From Tannerella sp. oral taxon 808 (GTDB lineage: Bacteria; Bacteroidota; Bacteroidia; Bacteroidales; Tannerellaceae), in contig MIQB01000007.1 in assembly GCA_002890585.1 (NCBI GenBank), forward strand, positions 1 through 53,408: a DNA stretch of 53,408 nt, read 5' to 3'. The notes beneath the pieces were generated by a model that was not told where the DNA came from, searched no databases, and saw only the letters and a program-made list of their open reading frames with translations. How positions within the stretch are numbered: position 1 is the first letter of the stretch; every line of letters begins with the position of its first letter. Positions 9,564 to 17,953 of this stretch are shown here, one piece after another. The position numbers and the translations under genes are program-made.

Positions 9564-10201
9564 AACGGAACCGGAGCCTAATTCTTATAGGAGGTGGAGG
9601 CCATTGCAAATCTGTGATAAATGTTGCTGAATCTGCTGGTTATACTATTCTTGGGATTTTAGATACCGTAGAACATATAGGAAAAGAAGTGTTGAATTAT
9701 AAAGTTATCGGTACGGACGAAGATATTTGCAGACACATCGATTATGCTTCTTTTATTGTTACTGTCGGTCATATAAAAGATGCTTCTTTGCGGATAAAGT
9801 TACATGAAAAGATTATCTGCAGAAATGGAATATTAGCCACCCTCATCTCTCCTACGGCAATTGTCTCTCGGTATGCCGATATAGGAGAAGGCTCCGTAAT
9901 AATGCACCAAGCGGTAGTAAATGCAGATGTCTGCATTGGGAAAGGATGTATTATAAATACATTTGCAAACATAGAGCATGATTCTGTAATAGGAGATTAC
10001 ACTCATGTGTCTACGGGAACAATGGTAAATGGAAATTGCTGCGTAGGAAATGCCTCTTTTTTGGGCAGCCAATCAGTAATGGTGAATGGGACAAGTATTA
10101 CGGATGGATGTGTGATTGCTGCAGGATCTGTCGTGAGAAAAGATATAAAAATAAGAGGTATCTACTCAGGAAATCCCGCTTTATTAAAAGTCAGACTATG
10201 A
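9560..10201 (+). CDS. legH: NeuD/PglD-family sugar N/O-acyltransferase, probable LegH
   Basis: This protein has 213 residues. The N-terminal domain begins LILIGGGGHCKSVINVAES, the PglD/NeuD Rossmann-like sugar-binding domain. The C-terminal left-handed beta-helix shows hexapeptide repeats (IVSRYADIGEGSVI, VNADVCIGKGCIINTFANIEHDS) with the catalytic His in IEHDS. Between legC and legI, the simplest role is acetylation of the 4-amino group (LegH step). An O-acetyltransferase role on the finished sugar, as for NeuD, is the alternative. The start is a GTG at 9560 overlapping the legC stop. Confidence 0.8.
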   Translation: MKRNRSLILIGGGGHCKSVINVAESAGYTILGILDTVEHIGKEVLNYKVIGTDEDICRHIDYASFIVTVGHIKDASLRIKLHEKIICRNGILATLISPTAIVSRYADIGEGSVIMHQAVVNADVCIGKGCIINTFANIEHDSVIGDYTHVSTGTMVNGNCCVGNASFLGSQSVMVNGTSITDGCVIAAGSVVRKDIKIRGIYSGNPALLKVRL

Positions 10202-11208
10202 ATAAAACTATCATCATTGCAGAAGCTGGTGTAAATCATAATGGCGATATACGGATCGCGAAACAGCTGGTTGATGCCGCAGTAATGGCGGGAGCTGATT
10301 ATGTAAAGTTCCAGACATTTAAGACCGAGGAACTCGTTTCAAAAAATGCCCGAAAAGCTGCCTATCAACAACGAAATATGTCTTCAACTGAGGATCCTTC
10401 GCAATATTCGATGTTGAAGAAGTTGGAATTGTCCAGAGAGCATCATTGTGAGCTAGTCACATATTGTAATCAGAAAAGAATAAAATTTCTTTCTACTCCT
10501 TTCGATTTGTCGAGCATCGAATTCTTGGCCTCGTTGCATTTAGGTTTATGGAAAATCCCGTCCGGGGAAATAACGAATTATCCGTATTTAAAGAGGATTG
10601 CATTATGGCATGAACCTGTGATTTTTTCTACAGGTATGTGCGAAATGACAGATATAGAAGAGGCCATCAAGGTCTTATTACGAAACGGATTGACGAAAGA
10701 ACAACTAATCGTGCTGCATTGTAATACGGAATATCCCACGCCGATGCGCGATGTGCATTTGCACGCAATGAAAACAATCGCGGATCAATTAGGAGTTAAA
10801 GTAGGATATTCGGATCATACCTTGGGGATTGAGATATCCATTGCGGCCGTTGCACTTGGAGCATGTGTCATCGAGAAACATTTTACACTCGACCGAGAGA
10901 TGGATGGGCCGGATCACAAAGCATCCTTGGAACCGAAAGAACTTGCCCAAATGGTATCGGCCATTCGGAATGTAGAGAAAGCGTTAGGAGGCACAGAAAA
11001 GAAGATCAGTGCGTCGGAAGAGAAAAACAGATGTATTGTTCGAAAGAGCATCGTTGCGGCATGCGACATTAAAAAAGGAGACGTCTTTACAGAAGAGAAT
11101 CTCACTGTGAAGCGTCCGGGAGACGGCATTTCGCCGATGCTATGGGAGCATGTATTAGGTAAAAAAGCGAAGCAAGACTTTGCGACGGATGATTTAATCG
11201 TATTATGA
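10198..11208 (+). CDS. legI: LegI: legionaminic acid synthase (NeuB family)
   Basis: This enzyme condenses phosphoenolpyruvate with 2,4-diacetamido-2,4,6-trideoxymannose to give legionaminic acid. It has 336 residues from the ATG at 10198, which overlaps the previous stop as ATGA. A longer in-frame reading from 10036 would run back through the acyltransferase gene and is rejected. AEAGVNHNGD (8-17) and KFQT (about 42-45) belong to the NeuB TIM barrel. A C-terminal SAF/antifreeze-like domain (about 280-336) carries KKGDVFTEENLTVKRPGDGI. Sialic and pseudaminic acid synthases share this fold, so the Leg assignment rests on the neighbours. Confidence 0.92.
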   Translation: MNKTIIIAEAGVNHNGDIRIAKQLVDAAVMAGADYVKFQTFKTEELVSKNARKAAYQQRNMSSTEDPSQYSMLKKLELSREHHCELVTYCNQKRIKFLSTPFDLSSIEFLASLHLGLWKIPSGEITNYPYLKRIALWHEPVIFSTGMCEMTDIEEAIKVLLRNGLTKEQLIVLHCNTEYPTPMRDVHLHAMKTIADQLGVKVGYSDHTLGIEISIAAVALGACVIEKHFTLDREMDGPDHKASLEPKELAQMVSAIRNVEKALGGTEKKISASEEKNRCIVRKSIVAACDIKKGDVFTEENLTVKRPGDGISPMLWEHVLGKKAKQDFATDDLIVL

Positions 11209-12359
11209 GGAAGGTTTGCGTTGTTACAGGAACTCGTGCCGAATACGGCCTGTTAAGCCGCTTGATGTGGCTTATCCGGGCGGATCATGATTTAACGCTT
11301 CAGATCATTGCGACTAATATGCATTTGTCTCCGGAGTTTGGCCTGACCTATAAAGAAATAGAAGCGGATGGTTTTACTATTGATAAAAAGGTGCCGATGC
11401 ACAAGCTTGCTGACACGAGTAATGGTATTGTAAAGTCTATGGCAGTAGAACTTTCAGGTATCGCGGATGCTTATGAAGAGTTGAGACCTGATTTAATCGT
11501 CATACTTGGTGATCGATACGAAATGTTGATTGCGGCTACGGCAGCCTTAGTCTACAAGATACCGATTGCTCACATACATGGAGGAGAAATTACAGAAGGT
11601 GCTTTTGATGACGCTATTCGTCATGCTATTACAAAAATGAGTCATCTGCATTTTACTTCGACGGAGGAATATAGCAGGCGTGTCATTCAACTTGGCGAGC
11701 AGCCGGATCGTGTCTTTTATGTCGGTTCTCTTGGTGTTGAAAACATCAAGAAGATAACTTTGATGAGTAAAGATGAAATCGGAAAATCATTAGGTTTTGA
11801 ATTGAATAAAAAGACTGTTATCGCAACGTATCATCCTGTAACAGTAACAAAAGGAAACAATCGAATAGAAATAGACGAATTTCTTACGGTATTGGATGAA
11901 GAAAAAAACATACGCATTCTTTTTACAATGCCGAATTCCGACACGGGAGGTGCATACATCTCAGAGAAGATCAATGAGTTTGTTGCCAGAAATAAAGAAC
12001 GCGCTATCGCTTTCACATCATTGGGAGTAAAACGATACCTGTCTGCGATGTCCCATGTCGCAGCTGTTATTGGAAACTCATCGAGTGGAATTATTGAAGT
12101 CCCTTCACTGGGAATCCCTACGCTGAATATTGGTGACCGTCAGAAAGGTCGGGTGATTTGCGATAGCATTATAAGCTGCCATGGCAATAAAGACTCTATA
12201 AGAAATGGACTTAAAAAAGTTTTATCGAAAGAGATGGTTGAAATTGCAAAAGAGGTTCGCAATCCGTATGAGAAAGAAAATACGACACAATCGATTTTTA
12301 ATGTAATTAGAAGTTGCTCATTAAATAATTTGACCCAAAAATCTTTTTACAATCTTTGA
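11205..12359 (+). CDS. legG: LegG: NDP-diacetylbacillosamine 2-epimerase, hydrolysing (NeuC family)
   Basis: The reaction releases the nucleotide and inverts C2 to give 2,4-diacetamido-2,4,6-trideoxymannose, the LegI substrate. The protein has 384 residues with the NeuC/WecB GT-B fold: GTRAEYGLL at 8-16, HIHGGE near 124-129, and GNSSSGIIEVPSLGIPTLNIG near 285-305 for nucleotide binding. It starts at an ATGA overlap with legI and ends 1 bp before legF. Whether it acts on GDP- or UDP-linked sugar is inferred, not visible. Confidence 0.9.
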   Translation: MRKVCVVTGTRAEYGLLSRLMWLIRADHDLTLQIIATNMHLSPEFGLTYKEIEADGFTIDKKVPMHKLADTSNGIVKSMAVELSGIADAYEELRPDLIVILGDRYEMLIAATAALVYKIPIAHIHGGEITEGAFDDAIRHAITKMSHLHFTSTEEYSRRVIQLGEQPDRVFYVGSLGVENIKKITLMSKDEIGKSLGFELNKKTVIATYHPVTVTKGNNRIEIDEFLTVLDEEKNIRILFTMPNSDTGGAYISEKINEFVARNKERAIAFTSLGVKRYLSAMSHVAAVIGNSSSGIIEVPSLGIPTLNIGDRQKGRVICDSIISCHGNKDSIRNGLKKVLSKEMVEIAKEVRNPYEKENTTQSIFNVIRSCSLNNLTQKSFYNL

Positions 12360-12360
12360 A

Positions 12361-13086
12361 ATGAAATTACTTCTTACAATTTGTACTCGAGGTGGTTCAA
12401 AAGGGATACCTGGAAAGAATATAAAAAAACTCAATGGAAAGCCATTGATTGAATATTCTATTGAAATAGCAAAAAGATTTCGCGATCTTTACGAAAATGT
12501 AGAGATCGTATTATCGACAGATTCTGATGATATAATGAAGGTAGCAAAAGAATGCGGTTTACACAGTGATTATAGACGACCTGATTTCTTAGCGAATGAC
12601 ATGGCGGGTAAAATTGATGTAATTAGAGATATTTTACTCGTATGTGAAAAACGAAATAAAAAAAGATATGATTATGTCTTAGATTTGGATGTTACTTCTC
12701 CTTTACGAACAACTGATGATTTACTAAGGGCATTAGAAATAATAGAAAAAGATACTGCCGCAGTAAATATTTTTTCTGTAAGTAAAGCAGGACGAAATCC
12801 GTATTTTAATGTTGTCGAAAAAAAATCAAACGGGTACTATGGAATAATAAAGCAAAAAGATGAGTTGATTTTAACTCGTCAATCTGCACCAGAAGTATAT
12901 GACATGAATGCATCGTTTTACTTCTACCGTCGCTGTTTTTTTGATTTAGGATATAAAGGAGTCGTAACCGATCGATCATTAATATATCTTATGCCTCATA
13001 TTTGTTTTGATTTGGATCATCCGATAGATTTTGAAATAATGTCCTACTTATTAGGTCAGGATAAACTCGATTTTGTTCTATCATGA
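12361..13086 (+). CDS. legF: LegF: CMP-legionaminic acid synthetase
   Basis: This is a NeuA/PtmB-family cytidylyltransferase (241 residues) that activates legionaminic acid with CTP. The N-terminal loop RGGSKGIPGKN (about 11-21) is the CTP-binding signature. Metal-binding and sugar-binding motifs follow (DLDVTSPLRT near 106-115; LDHPIDFE near the C-terminus). It overlaps ptmF by 4 bases. This gene and the next three are the most AT-rich part of the block, which suggests recent acquisition. Confidence 0.9.
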   Translation: MKLLLTICTRGGSKGIPGKNIKKLNGKPLIEYSIEIAKRFRDLYENVEIVLSTDSDDIMKVAKECGLHSDYRRPDFLANDMAGKIDVIRDILLVCEKRNKKRYDYVLDLDVTSPLRTTDDLLRALEIIEKDTAAVNIFSVSKAGRNPYFNVVEKKSNGYYGIIKQKDELILTRQSAPEVYDMNASFYFYRRCFFDLGYKGVVTDRSLIYLMPHICFDLDHPIDFEIMSYLLGQDKLDFVLS

Positions 13087-14000
13087 AAGCCTTAATTGTT
13101 GGGTTAGGTTCAATTGGTAAAAAACATGTTGATGCCATAAGATCAATTGATGATACCATCGAAATATATGCGTTACGCTCCTCTAATGAGTCAAAAAAGT
13201 ATGCTTCTATTGTGAATCTATATTCAATGAATGAGGTGAATGAATACGCGTTTGATTTTGCGATCATATCCAATCCGACCTCAGAACATAGAAAAAGCAT
13301 CCAAGAGTTAAGCGCATTAAAGTGCCCTTTGTTTATCGAAAAACCCATTTATCATTTTTTATCAATAGAAAATGAAGTAAAATACATTACTTCAAACAAT
13401 ATAATTACTTACGTTGCTTGCAATATTCGTTTTCTAGAATCAATTAAATATTTAAAGAAAATGATTGACAAAAACAAAGGCAGTTATATTAATGAGGTTA
13501 ATGTATATTGTGGCACGTATTTACCAGAATGGAGAGAAAATCTGAATTTTAAAGAATGTTATAGTGCAATTCCAGGATTAGGAGGAGGAGTTCATATTGA
13601 TTTAATCCATGAAATAGATTATTTATATTGGATATTTGGTCAGCCGGACTTTACACATAAAATATTTTCTAATAAATCAAGTTTGAATATTTTATCATAT
13701 GACTACGCGAATTACTGTCTAGAATATCCAACATTTAATGCTAATATCATTTTAAACTACTATAGACGAGACTCAAAGAGATTTTGTGAAGTCGTCTTTG
13801 ATAATGAGTCTGTGATTGTTGATCTACTGAAAAACAGCGTATTGAATTCTAATGGGGAAGTGTTATTCAGTTCTACCCAAAAGATTATAGATACCTATAA
13901 AGATCAAATGATGTATTTTATTGATCGAGTTAAGGTCCAAAAGGACACATTTAATACGATAAGTGAAGCGTATAATGTATTAAAAATTTGCCTGGAATGA
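13083..14000 (+). CDS. ptmF: PtmF-like Gfo/Idh/MocA oxidoreductase
   Basis: This is a 305-residue NAD(P)-dependent oxidoreductase with GLGSIGKKH (7-15) and the EKP motif (IEKPIY, near 89). The stretch GGGVHIDLIHEIDYLYWIFG has the histidine/aspartate of the family's catalytic region. In Campylobacter PtmF and PtmA act together before the GDP-glucosamine step; their exact reaction is described as producing glucosamine phosphate by an alternative route. The position between legF and ptmA matches that order. Confidence 0.78.
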   Translation: MKALIVGLGSIGKKHVDAIRSIDDTIEIYALRSSNESKKYASIVNLYSMNEVNEYAFDFAIISNPTSEHRKSIQELSALKCPLFIEKPIYHFLSIENEVKYITSNNIITYVACNIRFLESIKYLKKMIDKNKGSYINEVNVYCGTYLPEWRENLNFKECYSAIPGLGGGVHIDLIHEIDYLYWIFGQPDFTHKIFSNKSSLNILSYDYANYCLEYPTFNANIILNYYRRDSKRFCEVVFDNESVIVDLLKNSVLNSNGEVLFSSTQKIIDTYKDQMMYFIDRVKVQKDTFNTISEAYNVLKICLE

Positions 14001-14737
14001 TAAAAATAAAAGAAAAAATTGTAATTGTTACAGGAGGGAGTGGCTTAATTGGCTGTGAGATCATAAATCATTTGAAAGAAAATGGAGCACATGTTATTAA
14101 TGCAGATATTAATGTAGATGACAATATTAATAACGGAAGGCTAAATTGCGACATCACCTCTGACATTTCCATAAAGAAGACAGTCGAAAAAGTCATGTCT
14201 CATTATGGAAAGATTGACGGTTTAGTTAATTGTGCTTATCCAAGGACTGATGATTGGGGAGAGAAATGGGAAAATATAAAACCTGAGTCATGGCGTAAAA
14301 ATATAGATATGCAATTAAATAGTCTATTCGTTATATGTCAGATCGTTTTAGAAATAATGAGAAAGCAAAGGACAGGGTCTATTGTAAATATAGGATCAAT
14401 ATATGGTGTTGTGGGAAATGACTATACTATTTATGAAGGTTACGGAGGAACTTCACCTGCCGCATATTGTGCAATTAAAGGGGGAATAATAAACTTGTCT
14501 CGTACTTTGGCTTCATATTATGGGAAATATAACGTTCGAGTCAATTGTGTTTCACCGGGGGGTATATATAATAAGCAGAATCCTTCTTTTTTAGAAAGAT
14601 ATTGTGCAAAGTCATTACTAAAGAGAATGGGAGAGGCAAAAGAGATTGCTCCCGCTGTTACTTTCTTGCTTTCGGATGATGCTTCATTTATTACCGGGCA
14701 TAATTTAATGGTTGATGGCGGCTGGACTGCAATCTGA
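13997..14737 (+). CDS. ptmA: PtmA-like short-chain dehydrogenase
   Basis: This is a classical SDR of 246 residues with TGGSGLIG (13-20), NIGSIYG with the catalytic serine, and YCAIKGG (Tyr and Lys). VDGGW near the end closes the family C-terminus. I chose the ATG at 13997, which overlaps the ptmF stop as ATGA, rather than the TTG at 13988. It is thought to partner PtmF in making the amino-sugar precursor for GDP-GlcN. Confidence 0.82.
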   Translation: MIKIKEKIVIVTGGSGLIGCEIINHLKENGAHVINADINVDDNINNGRLNCDITSDISIKKTVEKVMSHYGKIDGLVNCAYPRTDDWGEKWENIKPESWRKNIDMQLNSLFVICQIVLEIMRKQRTGSIVNIGSIYGVVGNDYTIYEGYGGTSPAAYCAIKGGIINLSRTLASYYGKYNVRVNCVSPGGIYNKQNPSFLERYCAKSLLKRMGEAKEIAPAVTFLLSDDASFITGHNLMVDGGWTAI

Positions 14738-14756
14738 ATTGAAATATAAAAGAGAT

Positions 14757-15803
14757 ATGAACAACTTGGACTCCCATATAATTGGTAAAAATACCACATT
14801 GAAAGATGCTCTTATTGGGCTTAATCAATTAGGCAAAGAGTCTTTAACCTTATTTGTCGTAGATTCTAATAACACAATGATTGGGACCCTAACAGATGGA
14901 GATATTCGGCGTAAATTAGTAGAAGGTATTTCTTTAAGCACACCTGTGGAAGAGGTAATGAACAAATCATTTAAATATATTGTCGAAAGGAAGAAGGATG
15001 TTCGATTAATTCATGAGTTCAAACAAATGGGAATAACACTTCTTCCTTGTTTAGACGATGAAAATAAAATTGTAGATTTATACGATTTAAAGAATAACTT
15101 ATCAATCCTACCTATTGATGCTGTTCTAATGGCTGGAGGAAAAGGAGAACGCTTGCGTCCTCTGACCAAAAAAATGCCCAAACCTCTTTTACCCATAAAT
15201 AACAAAGCAATTATAGATCACAATATCGAACGATTAATAACATATGGAATAAAGCACATATCGGTAACGGTCAACTATATGAAAAAGGAAATAGAACAAC
15301 ATTTCTCTAAAGAATATAATGGAATAAAAATACAATGTATACCTGAACCAAAGTTTTTAGGAACAATTGGTTCTATAAAATATGTAGAAATATTTTATAA
15401 TGATATAGTTCTGGTTATGAACTCTGATTTGTTTACAAACATCAACTATGAAGAGTTTTATCTTCATTTTATAGAAGAAAAAGCAGACATGGCCGTAGCA
15501 GTGACCCCTTACTTAGTTTCCATTCCCTATGGAATAGTTGAATTGGACAAACAATACATAAAAAACATAAAAGAAAAGCCCACGTATAGTTATTATATAA
15601 ATGCCGGAATGTATTTGGTAAGAAAAGAGTTATTAAGTCTGATTCCTGATGACACATATTTTAACGCAACAGATTTGATAACTCTGTTTATTCAACGGAG
15701 ATTAAAGATAATTCGATATCCAATAACCGGATATTGGATTGATATTGGAAAGATGGATGATTATGAGAAAGCAATAGATTTAGCAAAACACATAAAACAA
15801 TAA
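14757..15803 (+). CDS. ptmE: PtmE: glucosamine-1-phosphate guanylyltransferase with CBS domains
   Basis: Two CBS motifs (about 8-118) precede a nucleotidyltransferase domain that starts DAVLMAGGKGERLRPLT (121-137) and KPLLP. In Campylobacter PtmE this arrangement makes GDP-GlcN, the committed precursor of the GDP-linked legionaminic pathway. The start at 14757 gives 348 residues; the upstream in-frame ATG at 14712 would lie inside ptmA. This gene is the best reason to call the cluster legionaminic rather than sialic or pseudaminic. Sugar-1-phosphate thymidylyl- or mannosyl-1-P guanylyltransferase is less likely because of the CBS pair and context. Confidence 0.85.
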   Translation: MNNLDSHIIGKNTTLKDALIGLNQLGKESLTLFVVDSNNTMIGTLTDGDIRRKLVEGISLSTPVEEVMNKSFKYIVERKKDVRLIHEFKQMGITLLPCLDDENKIVDLYDLKNNLSILPIDAVLMAGGKGERLRPLTKKMPKPLLPINNKAIIDHNIERLITYGIKHISVTVNYMKKEIEQHFSKEYNGIKIQCIPEPKFLGTIGSIKYVEIFYNDIVLVMNSDLFTNINYEEFYLHFIEEKADMAVAVTPYLVSIPYGIVELDKQYIKNIKEKPTYSYYINAGMYLVRKELLSLIPDDTYFNATDLITLFIQRRLKIIRYPITGYWIDIGKMDDYEKAIDLAKHIKQ

Positions 15804-15806
15804 AAG

Positions 15807-17135
15807 ATGAAAACAGGGGTAAATCCAATTGTGTATATTGTTCATCATGTTGACACGGAGGGACCTTTGTGCGAATCTGTATTGGAAACATTTAAACGGA
15901 TAGAAGAAATTATAGGTATCAGTATTCCTCTTTTACCTACAAAAAACAACCTGATAAAATTACAGAAAGGGGATGTTGATTTTCTCCGTCCGGATGAAAT
16001 AGAAAAAATGAAAGTCATCATTTCTCCACATTTACTTGAATACAAAAGTTCATGGTATGAAGTAGACGAAATGCTTTTTAGAATACTAATCGCTGATTTC
16101 AGAAATAAGTATAAAGACAGCTTTGGTAACGGATGGATTTATAATTGGCATATTATGGATCATGCTGGATTTAAAACAAATCCGAGGCATAGAGATATGG
16201 GATATCTGAATATCTACGACCATTATATGGAAATATTCAGCCAGTCAGAAGATTGTCAAGTTGATGCCGTAGAATGGCATTTTCATCCGATACATTATAA
16301 GAGGCAAGCTAATCTTTATGCAACATCGTATGAAAACAGTTCATGGGAATTAAATCAGGTATTATGTCGTAGGCTCATAGAAAAGAACTATTTTCCTCTT
16401 GTTAACAGGGCCGGATTTCATACTGAACGGCCTGACTCGAATTGGTTCCTTGAGCAATGGATTCCTTTCGATGCCTCAAATCAATCAATAGAAAATGACG
16501 ATTATTGTTCTAATGCTCGTTTTGGAGATTGGGCAGGGGCTCCCCATGATTGGAGTATATATCATCCGGATATTTATGATTGGAGGAAAATTGGGAGGTG
16601 TAACCGATATATTGCACGCGTTCTGAATTTAAAGACAAGATTTCGGAATATTACAATTGATGAGATTCGGAAGGCCTTTTCAAAAGCCCGAAGAGAACAA
16701 TGTAGTGTATATCTGGGAGTCACGGATCATGATTTTAGAGAAATATCGGTGGAAATTGAGGAGTTTTACAAAATGTTACTTGAAGTTTCAAAAGAGTATG
16801 GCGATGTTGATTTCTCCTTTGCCCGTTCTATCGATGCGTTTAGAAATGTGATCGGCATTACAGGGCAAGAGGAGAAGATCGATCTGGATTTCAAAATCGA
16901 AGAAAATCTGTTGCAATTAGATATTATTTCAGGAGAGCCTTTTGGCCCTCAACCTTTTCTGGCTATTAAAACAAAAAGTGGAAAATATCTCCATGATAAT
17001 CTCGACTTCGGAAAATTCAAGCAAGAGTACTATTATACATTTGATGTTTATACTGTACCGTTAGATGAAATAGCATCCGTAAAAATAGCATGCAACGATA
17101 AATATGGGAATCAATGCATAAAAACAATTATTTAA
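15807..17135 (+). CDS. Unrecognised 442-residue protein, possibly NodB-like polysaccharide deacetylase superfamily
   Basis: I do not recognise a named family. The N-terminus VYIVHHVDTEGPL has a D-x-E motif after a hydrophobic strand. Further on come IMDHAGFK, EWHFHPIH (near 153-160), RAGFHTERP (near 201) and GVTDHDFRE (near 305). The spacing of Asp, His and Glu pairs along an apparent beta/alpha barrel is reminiscent of NodB or GH57-type metal-dependent deacetylases, but the canonical order is not clear. The last 90 residues look like a separate beta domain. There is no signal peptide, so it is cytoplasmic. It follows ptmE by 3 bp and so probably modifies the legionaminic acid or its acceptor. 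Confidence 0.6.
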   Translation: MKTGVNPIVYIVHHVDTEGPLCESVLETFKRIEEIIGISIPLLPTKNNLIKLQKGDVDFLRPDEIEKMKVIISPHLLEYKSSWYEVDEMLFRILIADFRNKYKDSFGNGWIYNWHIMDHAGFKTNPRHRDMGYLNIYDHYMEIFSQSEDCQVDAVEWHFHPIHYKRQANLYATSYENSSWELNQVLCRRLIEKNYFPLVNRAGFHTERPDSNWFLEQWIPFDASNQSIENDDYCSNARFGDWAGAPHDWSIYHPDIYDWRKIGRCNRYIARVLNLKTRFRNITIDEIRKAFSKARREQCSVYLGVTDHDFREISVEIEEFYKMLLEVSKEYGDVDFSFARSIDAFRNVIGITGQEEKIDLDFKIEENLLQLDIISGEPFGPQPFLAIKTKSGKYLHDNLDFGKFKQEYYYTFDVYTVPLDEIASVKIACNDKYGNQCIKTII

Positions 17136-17154
17136 ATGATAAGCAATAGGCGTT

Positions 17155-17895
17155 ATGAATCAATTCAAGTTTGATACATCTTATAATCAATATTGGAAAG
17201 ATCGTGTAAAGCATGCTTCTGATGGGACAAAAGTACCCGGATTGGAGGTTATAGAAGAGCTTGTTGCCGAGCTGAAGATATCCTTTAAAGATAAAGTGTT
17301 GGATTTAGGGTGTGAACAAGGTCGTATATTCCCGGTGATAAAACATTATACGAATATTATATTTGGTATTGATATAGACTTATCGATGATTAATGACGCA
17401 ACGTTATATGATTATACATCATTGCATGTTGCTACATGCAGAAGATAGTAGATACCCTTATAATTATTTCGATAAAATAATTATGTTGGGAACATTTGAT
17501 GTAGTAGAACAGAAAAAAACTTGGCGGAAATAAACAGGATACTTAAAATCGGAGGAACATGTCGGGTAAGAACGATACTTATTGTAAAGACGATGAAAAG
17601 GCTTTTATTTATTGCGGAAAGAAATGCCAAATCAAAAAACTTCCCCAATCGTTTTACTGATGTAAAAAAATTAATCGAGCATCTTCCTGTTTTAGGGTCT
17701 TCGTGTGAAAAGTTAAATATATTTATTCGGAGAGGAGACTTTGGGGACAATAAGAAAACAAGAGTTGCAGAGAATTGGATCCCTGAATTTTGTAAATATT
17801 GTATTATCTTAAAAAGGGCGCGCAATGCTTCGCGAATCGATGTTCGTTTTGCAAGCGAGTTTTCTAAAACAGCCAAAGATATGACAAGAGAATGA
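17155..17895 (+). pseudogene. SAM-dependent methyltransferase, split by two frameshifts
   Basis: The N-terminal piece (17155-17448) contains VLDLGCEQGRIFPV, a class I methyltransferase motif I, and FGIDIDLSMI (motif II). After about 17430 the reading continues one frame over as AEDSRYPYNYFDKIIMLGTF, the post-motif II region. At the A6 run at 17513-17518 it returns to the first frame as AEINRILKIGGT (motif IV/V) and runs to 17895. Two compensating shifts in one gene mean either a dead gene or two sequencing errors. Its role would have been methylation of the glycan. Confidence 0.75.
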
Positions 17896-17953
17896 AAGGA
17901 AGACTTCTTCAAAGCAAATAAGAATCATCTATTTGTAAATAGAAATTCAGACG

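Noticed and set aside
10036..11208. LegI start at 10036
   Set aside because: It would overlap most of the acyltransferase C-terminal domain. The ATGA at 10198 is the natural start.
7429..15803. Pseudaminic or sialic acid pathway
   Set aside because: LegB/LegC resemble both, but PtmE with CBS domains and the ptmF-ptmA order point to the GDP-linked legionaminic route. There is no PseG or PseH gene.
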